The notes beneath the pieces were generated by a model that saw nothing but the letters and a program-made list of their open reading frames with translations, searched no databases and was not told where the DNA came from. Both the position numbers and the translations under genes were made by a program. Shown here one piece after another: positions 16,544 to 24,577 of a stretch of 64,000 nucleotides of DNA. The first letter of the stretch is position 1; each line of letters begins with the position of its first letter. The DNA comes from Muribaculaceae bacterium (GTDB lineage: Bacteria; Bacteroidota; Bacteroidia; Bacteroidales; Muribaculaceae). The stretch spans positions 1 to 64,000 of the forward strand of contig JAFYYI010000065.1 of NCBI GenBank assembly GCA_017557665.1, written 5' to 3'.

Positions 16544-17104
16544 ATGGACGACAATTTCAACGACTATTTCACCGACGAGAACGTCCCCGACGAGGAGCCC
16601 CAGGTGCATCAGGAGACCGAGCAGGAGCGTGAGGAACGCGAAATCAAGGAAGCCACGATTGAGCGCCGCGGCGCATCCATCAAGATGCTGCTGGCGCTGG
16701 TAATCATCGTCATGGCGCTATTCCTGGGATGGTGGGTATGGCAATATTATTTCCACCCCTATCGCACGAGTCAGGAGAGAGGCTGGATCATGAAGGTCAC
16801 AAACGAGGGTACCATCTTCAAGACCTTTGAAGCCGAAATGATCAGCGAGGGATATATCGAGGACACCATCGGCGTCATGAAATGTGATGTGGACTTCTCC
16901 ATCACCACCGACAGCCTCGTGCGCATCGCCAATCAGCAGGCAGGCGACGGTCAGCGCATCATCCTCACCTACAACGAGTACAAGGGACGTGTGATGTGGC
17001 GCGGCAACTCCAAGCGTGTAGCCACCAAAATCGAAATCGATTCCATGCGCCCCATCAGCAACCCTCACTGGAAGCCCGAGGAGGACAAGGAGGCTAAGGA
17101 ATAA
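16544..17104 (+). CDS. Small single-helix membrane protein of unknown function
   Basis: A 186-residue protein. It has a very acidic N-terminal cytoplasmic part (about 45 residues), one membrane helix at about 48-68 (LLALVIIVMALFLGWWVW) and a soluble C-terminal domain of about 115 residues with mixed strands. Similar Bacteroidales proteins are sometimes labelled 6-phosphogluconate dehydrogenase in databases, but no nucleotide-binding or dehydrogenase motif is present, so that label should not be used. It follows the YbhN-type gene after 63 bases and ends at a good terminator. Confidence 0.75.
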   Translation: MDDNFNDYFTDENVPDEEPQVHQETEQEREEREIKEATIERRGASIKMLLALVIIVMALFLGWWVWQYYFHPYRTSQERGWIMKVTNEGTIFKTFEAEMISEGYIEDTIGVMKCDVDFSITTDSLVRIANQQAGDGQRIILTYNEYKGRVMWRGNSKRVATKIEIDSMRPISNPHWKPEEDKEAKE

Positions 17105-17167
17105 GAACGCCCCATCGGGAGCGGTTCTATCCTACCACCAAGACTTACATTAACACTACTATTAACC

Positions 17168-17210
17168 GATTAGACGGAATCCTGAACGGGAATCCGTCTA
17201 ATCTCTTTTT
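17168..17210 (+). terminator. Intrinsic terminator
   Basis: Stem GATTAGACGGA / TCCGTCTAATC (11 bp, extendable past one mismatch) followed by TCTTTTT. It closes the operon 15428-17104. Confidence 0.9.
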
Positions 17211-17298
17211 AGCCCCCAGCGAAACCCCATATCGCTCATTTTTCTGCCAAAATGTCATATTTTAACACTCCTGATGTGTCAGTTCCCGAAATTCGTTG

Positions 17299-17306
17299 TA
17301 CCTTTG
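17299..17306 (+). promoter_or_regulatory. -7 box of the acyltransferase gene
   Basis: TACCTTTG, 27 bases before the ATG at 17334. It shows that the in-frame ATG at 17274, upstream of the box, cannot be the start. Confidence 0.75.
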
Positions 17307-17333
17307 CACTCCGAATTTTATAACCAACGAATA

Positions 17334-18233
17334 ATGGAAGAAAACAAGATAGAACAGAACAAACCAGAAGAGCAGCCTCAGGAGCAACAGCAAGAGCAGA
17401 CAACGCCCATCAAACCTGATATCCTGGACTATGACGACATCCGCAAGATGGTGCCGTTTTTTGACGGTAAGCCCAAATTGGTCAAGTGGCTTTTCCACCT
17501 GTTAGACATGGACGACGCCAACTGGATTCACGGCCACAACTGCCACACGCCGGGCGTCCCCTTCTGCACCGGTGTTCTCAAGGACCTGAATGCCACCATC
17601 ACCTATCATAACGGTGAGGTGCTTGACAATCTTCCCGAGGGAGCTTTCATCACGGTGAGCAACCACCCCTTTGGAGCCGTTGACGGGGTGATGATGATTC
17701 ACATCATCGGCACACACAGGCCCGATTACAAGTTCATGGTCAACATGATCTTGAGCAAGATTGGAGGCATGATGCCTAATTTCATCACCGTTGACGCCCT
17801 GGCCAGCGATGACCCCGCCAAGCGCGCCGTGTCGATGCAGGGTATCAGCGAGACGATGAAGCATGTCAAGGCTGGCCACCCGATGGGATTCTTCCCTGCC
17901 GGCGCCGTGAGCAAACTCAACAAGCACCTGCGCGTGGAAGACCGTGAATGGCAACCCGTCATCATGCGCCTGATTCAGAAGCTCAAGGTCCCCGTCATCC
18001 CCATCTATATCCATGGCCATAACAGCTGGATATCACTTCTGCTGGGTGCCATCAGCTGGAAACTGAGGACATTGAGACTCCCGTCCGAGATGTTCCGACG
18101 CAAGGACTACAACTTCCGCGTCTCGGTACACGATCCCATCATGCCCGAAGAATACGCACAATACAAGACACCCGAGGAACTGGGTGTATTCCTGAAAAAC
18201 GAAACATACAAAATGAAGAAATGGCAACAATAA
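17334..18233 (+). CDS. PlsC-like glycerolipid acyltransferase
   Basis: A 299-residue protein with a Glu/Gln-rich N-terminus of about 25 residues and a lysophospholipid-type acyltransferase domain. The catalytic block is SNHPFGAVDG (His111, Asp117), followed by PAGAVSKL as the glycerol-3-phosphate-binding block and VPVIPIYIHG. The His-Asp spacing is H-x5-D, as in the NHPxGxxDG subgroup, instead of the common H-x4-D. It probably acylates a lysophospholipid or a similar lipid at the inner membrane; the substrate is unknown. Its end overlaps the next gene by 13 bases, which implies coupled translation. Confidence 0.85.
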   Translation: MEENKIEQNKPEEQPQEQQQEQTTPIKPDILDYDDIRKMVPFFDGKPKLVKWLFHLLDMDDANWIHGHNCHTPGVPFCTGVLKDLNATITYHNGEVLDNLPEGAFITVSNHPFGAVDGVMMIHIIGTHRPDYKFMVNMILSKIGGMMPNFITVDALASDDPAKRAVSMQGISETMKHVKAGHPMGFFPAGAVSKLNKHLRVEDREWQPVIMRLIQKLKVPVIPIYIHGHNSWISLLLGAISWKLRTLRLPSEMFRRKDYNFRVSVHDPIMPEEYAQYKTPEELGVFLKNETYKMKKWQQ

Positions 18234-19483
18234 ACGAAAGCACCATCCGAGCCACCAAGCAGCGTTTCGGCATCGTGGGCGAATCTCACGCCCTGATAGC
18301 AGCCATCCGCCGCGCCATGCTGGTGGCACCCATCGACCTGAGCGTGCTCATCATCGGTGAGAGCGGCTCAGGAAAAGAGCACTTCCCCAAGATCATCCAC
18401 GAGAACAGCCCTCGCAAACACAAGAAATATATCGCTGTGAACTGCGGCGCCATCCCCGAGGGCACTATCGACAGTGAACTCTTTGGTCACGTCAAGGGTT
18501 CTTTCACCGGAGCCATTGCCGACCACAAGGGATACTTTGAGGAGGCCGACGGCGGTGTCATCTTCCTTGACGAGGTCGCCGAGATGCCCATGAGCACTCA
18601 AGCCCGCCTGCTGCGTGTGCTGGAGAACGGCGAGTACCTGCGCGTGGGTGACAGCACCGTGCGCAAGACCAACATCCGCGTCGTCGCCGCCACCAACAAG
18701 GACATGCTCCAGGCCGTCAAGGACGGCAAATTCCGCGAGGACCTCTACTACCGCCTCTCGACGGTGCAAATCAACGTGCCGCCATTGCGCGACCGTGGCG
18801 ATGACATCGTACTGCTGGCCCGACTGTTCCTGCGCAATTTCATCACTGCCAACCGCACCAGCGAGGTCACCCTCACCGATGACGCGCAACGCTTGCTCAA
18901 AGCCTATCACTGGCCAGGCAACGTGCGCCAGCTCAAGAGCGTTATCGAGCAGGTGGCCCTCTTCGAGTCGGGCAACACGGTGGATGCCGCCACCTTGAGG
19001 CAATACATGCCCGACAACCGCTCCAAGGCCCTGACGGTGCAGTCCCAGCCGACCTTCGACTACAATGTCGAGCGCGAACAGCTGTTTACCCTCATCCTCT
19101 CGATGAGAGCCGAGATTGACGCCCTCAAGAAACGCATCGACAGCGTGGGAGCCACATCACACGTCTCATCGACCGTGCAAGAGCTGAAACGCGACAGCAA
19201 CCCGCTGCTCTCGTTGAGGAGCAATGCCGGTGCCGAGATGAACATGACCTCGCCCTACCGCGACATGCAACAGGAGACCCAAGACCTGGGTCATGTTGAT
19301 GAAATCCAGCCCATGGATGTGGAAGGTGAGACCGTCAAGACGCTCGACGAGACCGAACGCGAGACCATTGAGAACGCCCTGCGCCGCAACAACGGCCGCC
19401 GCAAGCTCACCGCCCAAGAGTTGAACATTTCGGAGCGAACGCTCTACCGTAAAATCAAGCAATATAACCTGGAACGGCAGTGA
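18221..19483 (+). CDS. Sigma54-type (AAA+) transcriptional activator without receiver domain
   Basis: A 420-residue protein. The AAA+ domain starts almost at the N-terminus: Walker A GESGSGKE, the sigma54-contact loop GSFTGA, Walker B GGVIFLDEV, an arginine-finger region and PGNVRQLKS. The C-terminus holds a Fis-type helix-turn-helix (RRKLTAQELNISERTLYRKI). No receiver, GAF or PAS domain is present, so its input signal is unknown. It overlaps the acyltransferase gene before it and the lptE gene after it. This suggests an envelope-linked operon, but its target promoters cannot be read from here. Confidence 0.9.
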   Translation: MATINESTIRATKQRFGIVGESHALIAAIRRAMLVAPIDLSVLIIGESGSGKEHFPKIIHENSPRKHKKYIAVNCGAIPEGTIDSELFGHVKGSFTGAIADHKGYFEEADGGVIFLDEVAEMPMSTQARLLRVLENGEYLRVGDSTVRKTNIRVVAATNKDMLQAVKDGKFREDLYYRLSTVQINVPPLRDRGDDIVLLARLFLRNFITANRTSEVTLTDDAQRLLKAYHWPGNVRQLKSVIEQVALFESGNTVDAATLRQYMPDNRSKALTVQSQPTFDYNVEREQLFTLILSMRAEIDALKKRIDSVGATSHVSSTVQELKRDSNPLLSLRSNAGAEMNMTSPYRDMQQETQDLGHVDEIQPMDVEGETVKTLDETERETIENALRRNNGRRKLTAQELNISERTLYRKIKQYNLERQ

Positions 19484-19995
19484 AACGGCTCATCATCATA
19501 TTGACGCTTGTCATCACCACCCTGACTTGGAACGCGTGCGTCCCGAGATACACGCTCAACGGGGCATCTATCGACTACAACGTCTATAAGACCATCTCCA
19601 TAGGCGAGTTCCCCATACGTGCGGCCCTCGTCTATCCGCCATTGCAATCGGTGTTTGAGAACCGCATTACCGACATGATAGCACAGCAGACGCGCCTGCG
19701 TGTCGTTGATGCTCGCAACACCGACCTGCACTTGGAGGGTGAAATCACCAATTACCAGCTGTCGCCACAGGCCGTGGGCGAGGACGCCTATGCCAGCCAG
19801 ACGCGACTCACCATCACCGTGAAAGTGCGCTACACCGACAACAAGAACCAGGCACTTTCCAAGGACCTGTCCTTCAGCGCCTACCGCGATTTCTCGAGCA
19901 GTGAGTTGCTGGTTGACGTGCAGGACGAGTTGTGTGACCAGATCAGTAAAGACCTGGCCGACCTGATTTTCAACGCCACCCTGGGTGACTGGTAA
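19480..19995 (+). CDS. lptE: LptE-family LPS assembly lipoprotein
   Basis: A 171-residue protein with a lipoprotein signal (TLTWNAC, lipid-bearing Cys20). The middle resembles the LptE family of Bacteroidota: YTLNGASIDYNVYKTISIGEF, a PLQSVFENRITDMI helix and ...LEGEITNYQLSPQAV. LptE plugs the LptD barrel and helps place LPS in the outer membrane. The GTG start at 19480 overlaps the stop of the upstream regulator by four bases. The genes 17334-19995 therefore form a tightly packed unit, probably continuing to the next two genes. Confidence 0.85.
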   Translation: MKRLIIILTLVITTLTWNACVPRYTLNGASIDYNVYKTISIGEFPIRAALVYPPLQSVFENRITDMIAQQTRLRVVDARNTDLHLEGEITNYQLSPQAVGEDAYASQTRLTITVKVRYTDNKNQALSKDLSFSAYRDFSSSELLVDVQDELCDQISKDLADLIFNATLGDW

Positions 19996-20029
19996 ATGAG
20001 CTGAAGGCTGTTGGCACGGTTTTTGACGA

Positions 20030-20818
20030 ATGGTCACGGTGGGAATGAACACGGTAATGACATGGATTGAGGACATCAAGCGGCTTGCCGAGGATAAGGA
20101 GGCTCAAGTCACCAAGCAATGGCTCGAGCAATGCCAGCAAGTCGCCCCCTATTGCGTGCTGCCGGCACTGCTCTACCTCAAGCGCAACGGCGTGAAGGGG
20201 AACGAGGAGGTGCTGGAGCGGCTTGCCATAGCCCATCCCGACCGCCACGCCCTGGCGGTGATGATGGAGGATGAGTCGGGTCCGATGGCCGAATTCTACC
20301 AGCCCGAGCCCTTGCCCGAGACACCCGACACCGTCACCACCATAGACCGTTTCCTGGACAATTACGGCAAGACCAGCCCTGGAGAGGTCGAGGCCATCAG
20401 CCGGGCCATCTTCAACCCGCGGCCCGACTATGCCGACGTGCTGGCTGCCCAAGAGAAAGAGGAAGGAGGCATGCAGCTCACGGGCGGTGACTCCCAGGAC
20501 GAGCTCATCAACCAGTTCATCGCCGAGCAGATGCAACTGGGCGAACAAGCAGCCAACACGCCCATTGCCGCACCCGTCGGCGATGAAGAGAAGGCCGAAA
20601 TCGCCAGCGAAACCATCGAGAATCCGACCCTGAATGACGACTCGATGCTCAGCGAAAGTTTGGCCAAAATGTACATCGCCAGACACAAATATTCACAGGC
20701 ACTTGAAATTATTAAGCGTTTAAATTTGAAATATCCAGAAAAAAGCATTTACTTTGCAGACCAAATTCGGTTTTTGGCCAAATTAGTCTTAAATGAGACA
20801 CTAAACGACAAAAAATAA
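20030..20818 (+). CDS. Conserved protein of unknown function (TPR-like C-terminus)
   Basis: A 262-residue soluble protein without signal or membrane helix. The N-terminal half is helical; the middle is acidic and probably disordered. The last ~60 residues (LNDDSMLSESLAKMYIARHK, then YSQALEIIKRLNLKYPEKS) look like a single tetratricopeptide unit. Similar proteins stand before secG in other Bacteroidales, but I know of no defined role. It lies 34 bases after lptE and six bases before secG, so it is in the same operon. Confidence 0.8.
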   Translation: MVTVGMNTVMTWIEDIKRLAEDKEAQVTKQWLEQCQQVAPYCVLPALLYLKRNGVKGNEEVLERLAIAHPDRHALAVMMEDESGPMAEFYQPEPLPETPDTVTTIDRFLDNYGKTSPGEVEAISRAIFNPRPDYADVLAAQEKEEGGMQLTGGDSQDELINQFIAEQMQLGEQAANTPIAAPVGDEEKAEIASETIENPTLNDDSMLSESLAKMYIARHKYSQALEIIKRLNLKYPEKSIYFADQIRFLAKLVLNETLNDKK

Positions 20819-20824
20819 GAAAAA

Positions 20825-21211
20825 ATGTACACTATTTTTGCAATTCTGATTTCTATCGCATCGATTCTTTTGATCGGTGTCATCCTGATTCAAAAATCCA
20901 AAGGTGGCGGCCTTGCTGCCAACGTGAACAACTACAACCAGTTCATGGGCGTTCGCAAGACCACTGACTTCATTGAGAAGGCTACTTGGGGCCTGTCAAT
21001 CTTCATCTGTGTCCTGAGCATTGCTACGGCATTCTTCCACGGGCCACAGATTGTTGACGCTGGTCCTCAAATCAAGAAGTTACCCGCCAGCGAGACCCAG
21101 GCGCCCAACTTTGGCACCCAGGCCGACCAGGCTCCTGCCGCCGAGGCTGCTGCTCCTGCTGCTAACGCAACCCAGGAGGCTACCGTGCCCGCAAAGGAGG
21201 AAGGTAAGTAA
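20825..21211 (+). CDS. secG: Preprotein translocase subunit SecG
   Basis: A 128-residue protein with two membrane helices (about residues 1-22 and 50-72) separated by the SecG signature QKSKGGGLAANV. It is a small subunit of the SecYEG protein-export channel. The C-terminal ~55 residues are Ala/Pro/Glu-rich and probably disordered, an extension common in Bacteroidota SecG. It follows the TPR-like gene after six bases and is closed by the hairpin at 21241-21289. Confidence 0.93.
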   Translation: MYTIFAILISIASILLIGVILIQKSKGGGLAANVNNYNQFMGVRKTTDFIEKATWGLSIFICVLSIATAFFHGPQIVDAGPQIKKLPASETQAPNFGTQADQAPAAEAAAPAANATQEATVPAKEEGK

Positions 21212-21240
21212 CCTCTATCGCATCTAACAACCAACTAAAG

Positions 21241-21293
21241 GATGCGGTATGTCGTATCCGCATCACAGCGGACCAAGACATACCGCATCTTTT
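21241..21293 (+). terminator. Terminator after secG with a nested hairpin
   Basis: Perfect 13-bp stem GATGCGGTATGTC / GACATACCGCATC followed by TTTTC. The 23-base loop contains a second small stem (TCCGC / GCGGA). It ends only 20 bases before the next ATG at 21309, so it could also attenuate that gene. Confidence 0.8.
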
Positions 21294-21308
21294 CATGTTG
21301 ATTACACT

Positions 21309-22280
21309 ATGAAAATGACATTATTATATATAGTGCTGGCAGCCCTGATGACGGCTTGCGGCAACAACGGTCAGACGACGAGCAACGACTCCACCGCCGA
21401 TACCACCGAAACGACGGCCAGCAACGGCAGCGTCACGTTTGACGGCAATGCCGCCCTGGAGTTGACACGGCAGCAGTGCGAGTTCGGACCTCGCGTTCCC
21501 GAGACCGCGGCTCATGCCAAGTGTGCCGAGTGGCTGACGTCAACGCTCCAAGCCTCATGCGACACCGTCATGGTGCAGACCGGCAGAGTCGAGACGGCCA
21601 AGTCGGGCACCATCGGCATCAAGAACATCATCGGCATCATCAACTCCGAGGCCAGCCAGCGTCTGCTACTGCTTGCCCACTGGGACACCCGTCCGTGGGC
21701 CGACAATGATCCCGACCCCGCCAACCACAGCAAGCCCGTGACCGGAGCCAACGACGGCGCCAGCGGTGTGGCTGTGCTGCTCCAACTGGCTCATCACCTC
21801 AAGCAGACGGGTACGACCCTGGGTATCGACATCGTGTTCGTTGATGCCGAAGACATGGGCGAGAGCGAAAACGAGGAGTCGTGGGGACTGGGCACCCAAT
21901 ACTGGGCCTCACATCCCCATGTGGCAGGTTACAAGCCGCTGTTCGGCATCCTGCTCGACATGGTGGGTTCGGCCGATGCCATCTTCCCCCGTGAATACTA
22001 CTCGATGCAATATGCCGCTGGCTTTGTCAACCTCGTGTGGAAGAACGCTGTGGGCGGCCACTTCACCAATGCCCAGGGCGGAGCCGTGACCGATGACCAT
22101 GTCTTCGTCAACGAGGCTGGCATCCCTTGCATCGACATCATCGACCTGCGCAGTAACAGCGACACAGGCTTCTGTCCCGAGTGGCACACCGTGGACGATA
22201 CCATCGGCCACATCAGCGCCACCACCCTAGCCGAGGTAGGCCAGACCCTCCTCAATGTCATCGCTGCCCTTCAGCAGTGA
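21309..22280 (+). CDS. M28-family metallopeptidase / glutaminyl cyclase-like lipoprotein
   Basis: A 323-residue lipoprotein (signal ending in LMTAC, Cys17). The M28 fold is seen from LLLLAHWDTRPWADNDP (zinc His and Asp), GANDGASGVAVLL and VDAEDMGESENEESWGLG, to the late CIDIIDLRS and WHTVDDTIGHIS with a further zinc His. Members are aminopeptidases or glutaminyl-peptide cyclotransferases; these cannot be separated by sight. It probably acts on peptides in the periplasm or at the outer membrane. The ATG at 21309 is chosen because it starts the lipoprotein signal, while an in-frame ATG at 21249 lies inside the terminator stem. Confidence 0.88.
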   Translation: MKMTLLYIVLAALMTACGNNGQTTSNDSTADTTETTASNGSVTFDGNAALELTRQQCEFGPRVPETAAHAKCAEWLTSTLQASCDTVMVQTGRVETAKSGTIGIKNIIGIINSEASQRLLLLAHWDTRPWADNDPDPANHSKPVTGANDGASGVAVLLQLAHHLKQTGTTLGIDIVFVDAEDMGESENEESWGLGTQYWASHPHVAGYKPLFGILLDMVGSADAIFPREYYSMQYAAGFVNLVWKNAVGGHFTNAQGGAVTDDHVFVNEAGIPCIDIIDLRSNSDTGFCPEWHTVDDTIGHISATTLAEVGQTLLNVIAALQQ

Positions 22281-22351
22281 CCCGTGACAAACCGTTACAA
22301 TATCATTCTTACCACCTAGACAGACAACTAATCTTAAAAAACCAATAAACA

Positions 22352-24469
22352 ATGAGAAAAGAAAGGATTTTACTCATGAGCGCATTGATTGCAGCGTCGG
22401 CCATGTCGACGCAGGCTCGCATCAACTACCCTGACACGCGTCGCGTGGACACGGTTGACACTTACTTCGGCACCCAGGTGGCTGACCCCTACCGTTGGCT
22501 CGAGGATGACCGCAGCGCCGAAACCGAGGCCTGGGTCAACGCCCAGAACAAGGTCACCCAGAACTATCTGGCCAAGATTCCGTTCCGCAAGGACGTGAAG
22601 AAGCGCATCACCGAACTCGCCAACTACGAGAAGATGGGCGCACCCTTCAAGGTGAAGGACAAATTCTACTTCTTCAAGAACAACGGCCTTCAGAACCAGA
22701 GCGTGCTCTACGAATACCGTGCCGACGGCAACCACAAGATGGTGCTCGACCCCAACACGCTGAGCGAGGACGGCACCGTGGCCCTGCAGCAGTTGGACTT
22801 CTCCAACGACGGCCGCTATCTGGCCTATGTCATCACCCGCAGCGGCAGTGACTGGAATGAAATCTTCGTAAAGGACCTCAAGGAAGACCGTGTGCTCGAC
22901 GACCACATCGTCTGGGCCAAGTTCACCGACGCCCAGTGGCTGGGTGACGGCTTCTTCTACAGCGGCTATGACGCTCCCGAAGATGCCAAGTCGTCCAAGA
23001 ACGAGTTCCAGAAGGTGTACTACCACAAGCTGGGCACACCCCAAAGCCAGGACTATGTCGAGTATCAGGACAAGGGCGAACCCTTGCACTTCCACCAGGT
23101 GAGCGTGAGTGAGGACGAGCGCTACGTCATCCTGTGGAAGAGCGATGCCGAGGGCAACGACATCTATGTCAAGGACCTCAAGGACCGCAACCCCCACTAC
23201 GTGCAGCTCATCGGCGGCATGAAGTATGAGCGCGGCATCATCGGTATCGACAACGGCAAGATTTATGTCACCACCAACGAGAATGCCCCCAAGGGCAAGA
23301 TTGTCACCTACGACGCCGAGACCCTGTCTCCCGCCAGCTGCGCCGAGTTCATCCCTGAACAGGAATCGGTACTCACCGGCGCTGTGATGGCCGACCACAA
23401 GTTCATCCTCACCTACGACAAGGACGCGTCCAACCATCCCTACCTGTATGACAAGAACGGTAAGCTCATCCGCGAGATTCAGTTGCCCACCTACGGCTCG
23501 GTAGGCTTCTCCTGCAAGAAGGACGCCAAGGAGGTCTTCTACAGTTTTGCCAGTTACACCTTCCCCGGCGCCATCTACAAGTATGACCTCGAGTCGGGCA
23601 AGAGCGAACTCTTCTTCCAGCCCAAGGTCAACCTCAAGAGCGAGGACTATGTGACCGAGCAGGTGTTCTTCCCCAGCAAGGACGGCACGCGCATCCCCAT
23701 GTTCCTCGTTTACAAGAAGGGGCTGAAGCGTGACGGCCAGCGTCCCACCTTCCTCTACGGTTACGGTGGTTTCAACGTGGGCCTCAACCCCGCCTTCACC
23801 TACACCCGCACCTTGTTCGCCATGATGGACTGTGGCGGCATCTGCGCCTATGTCAACCTGCGTGGCGGTAGCGAGTATGGCGAGGAGTGGCACCAGGCCG
23901 GCACCAAGATGAACAAGCAGAACGTGTTTGACGACTTCATCGCCGCTGCCGAGTGGCTCATCGACAACAAGTACACCAACCCCAAGAAACTCGCCTGCAA
24001 CGGTGCCAGCAACGGCGGTCTGCTCGTCGGCGCTGTCGTTAACCAGCGTCCCGACCTGTTTGCCGCTGCAGTGCCCCAGGTGGGTGTGATGGACATGCTG
24101 CGTTACCACGAGTTCACCATCGGCTGGAACTGGGCCCCCGACTACGGCCGCAGCGACGACAGCCCCGAGATGTTCCGCTACCTGCGCGACTATTCGCCCC
24201 TGCACAACATCAAGAACGACGGCACCCCCTACCCCGCCATCCTGGTGACCACCGGTGACCACGACGACCGTGTTGTGCCCGCCCACAGCTTCAAGTATGC
24301 CGCCGAACTGCAGCACTGCAACACCGGCGACCAGCCCAAGCTCATCCGCATCGACAGCAAGGCAGGTCACGGCCACAGCAAGCCCATCAGCAAGATCATC
24401 GACGAGTACACCGACATCCAGGCCTTCATCATGTACAACCTGGGCGTCAAGTACAAATACAAAAAGTAA
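22352..24469 (+). CDS. Prolyl oligopeptidase (S9A), exported
   Basis: A 705-residue serine peptidase that cuts short peptides after proline, with a signal peptide (about residues 1-22). The N-terminal YPDTRRVDTVDTYFG and DPYRWLEDD are family marks. A seven-bladed propeller fills the middle. The catalytic domain holds GGSEYG, Ser553 in NGASNGG, the aspartate in DHDDRVVP (about 636-639) and His673 in AGHGH. Length and residue numbers are close to those of mammalian prolyl oligopeptidase. With the M28 enzyme 71 bases upstream it probably serves periplasmic peptide breakdown. Confidence 0.95.
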   Translation: MRKERILLMSALIAASAMSTQARINYPDTRRVDTVDTYFGTQVADPYRWLEDDRSAETEAWVNAQNKVTQNYLAKIPFRKDVKKRITELANYEKMGAPFKVKDKFYFFKNNGLQNQSVLYEYRADGNHKMVLDPNTLSEDGTVALQQLDFSNDGRYLAYVITRSGSDWNEIFVKDLKEDRVLDDHIVWAKFTDAQWLGDGFFYSGYDAPEDAKSSKNEFQKVYYHKLGTPQSQDYVEYQDKGEPLHFHQVSVSEDERYVILWKSDAEGNDIYVKDLKDRNPHYVQLIGGMKYERGIIGIDNGKIYVTTNENAPKGKIVTYDAETLSPASCAEFIPEQESVLTGAVMADHKFILTYDKDASNHPYLYDKNGKLIREIQLPTYGSVGFSCKKDAKEVFYSFASYTFPGAIYKYDLESGKSELFFQPKVNLKSEDYVTEQVFFPSKDGTRIPMFLVYKKGLKRDGQRPTFLYGYGGFNVGLNPAFTYTRTLFAMMDCGGICAYVNLRGGSEYGEEWHQAGTKMNKQNVFDDFIAAAEWLIDNKYTNPKKLACNGASNGGLLVGAVVNQRPDLFAAAVPQVGVMDMLRYHEFTIGWNWAPDYGRSDDSPEMFRYLRDYSPLHNIKNDGTPYPAILVTTGDHDDRVVPAHSFKYAAELQHCNTGDQPKLIRIDSKAGHGHSKPISKIIDEYTDIQAFIMYNLGVKYKYKK

Positions 24470-24497
24470 CAAGCTTTTATAGCTCCTCTTTAGCAGC

Positions 24498-24548
24498 TCT
24501 AGAGGCTCTAGATAATCTAGTTGATCTAGATGGTCTAGAGCCTCTAGG
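24498..24548 (+). repeat. CTAGA-rich hairpin before the UvrA-like gene
   Basis: Two 24-base arms built from TCTAGA/CTCTAGAG words pair with two or three mismatches around a loop of about five bases (TTGAT). The core CTAGAGGCTCTAGA pairs perfectly. It lies between the peptidase stop and the -7 box at 24565. It resembles the CTAGA elements at 49568-49622 and 56766-56800. Confidence 0.85.
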
Positions 24549-24564
24549 TTTTCAAGAAAAGTAG

Positions 24565-24572
24565 TACCTTTG
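24565..24572 (+). promoter_or_regulatory. -7 box directly before the UvrA-like start codon
   Basis: TACCTTTG ends only five bases before the ATG at 24578. Transcription would begin at or very near the A of the start codon, so the mRNA is probably leaderless. Confidence 0.6.
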
Positions 24573-24577
24573 CAGGC

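Noticed and set aside
16544..17104. Annotation as 6-phosphogluconate dehydrogenase, as some databases give for similar proteins
   Set aside because: It is a 186-residue single-helix membrane protein without a Rossmann GxGxxG motif or dehydrogenase signature.
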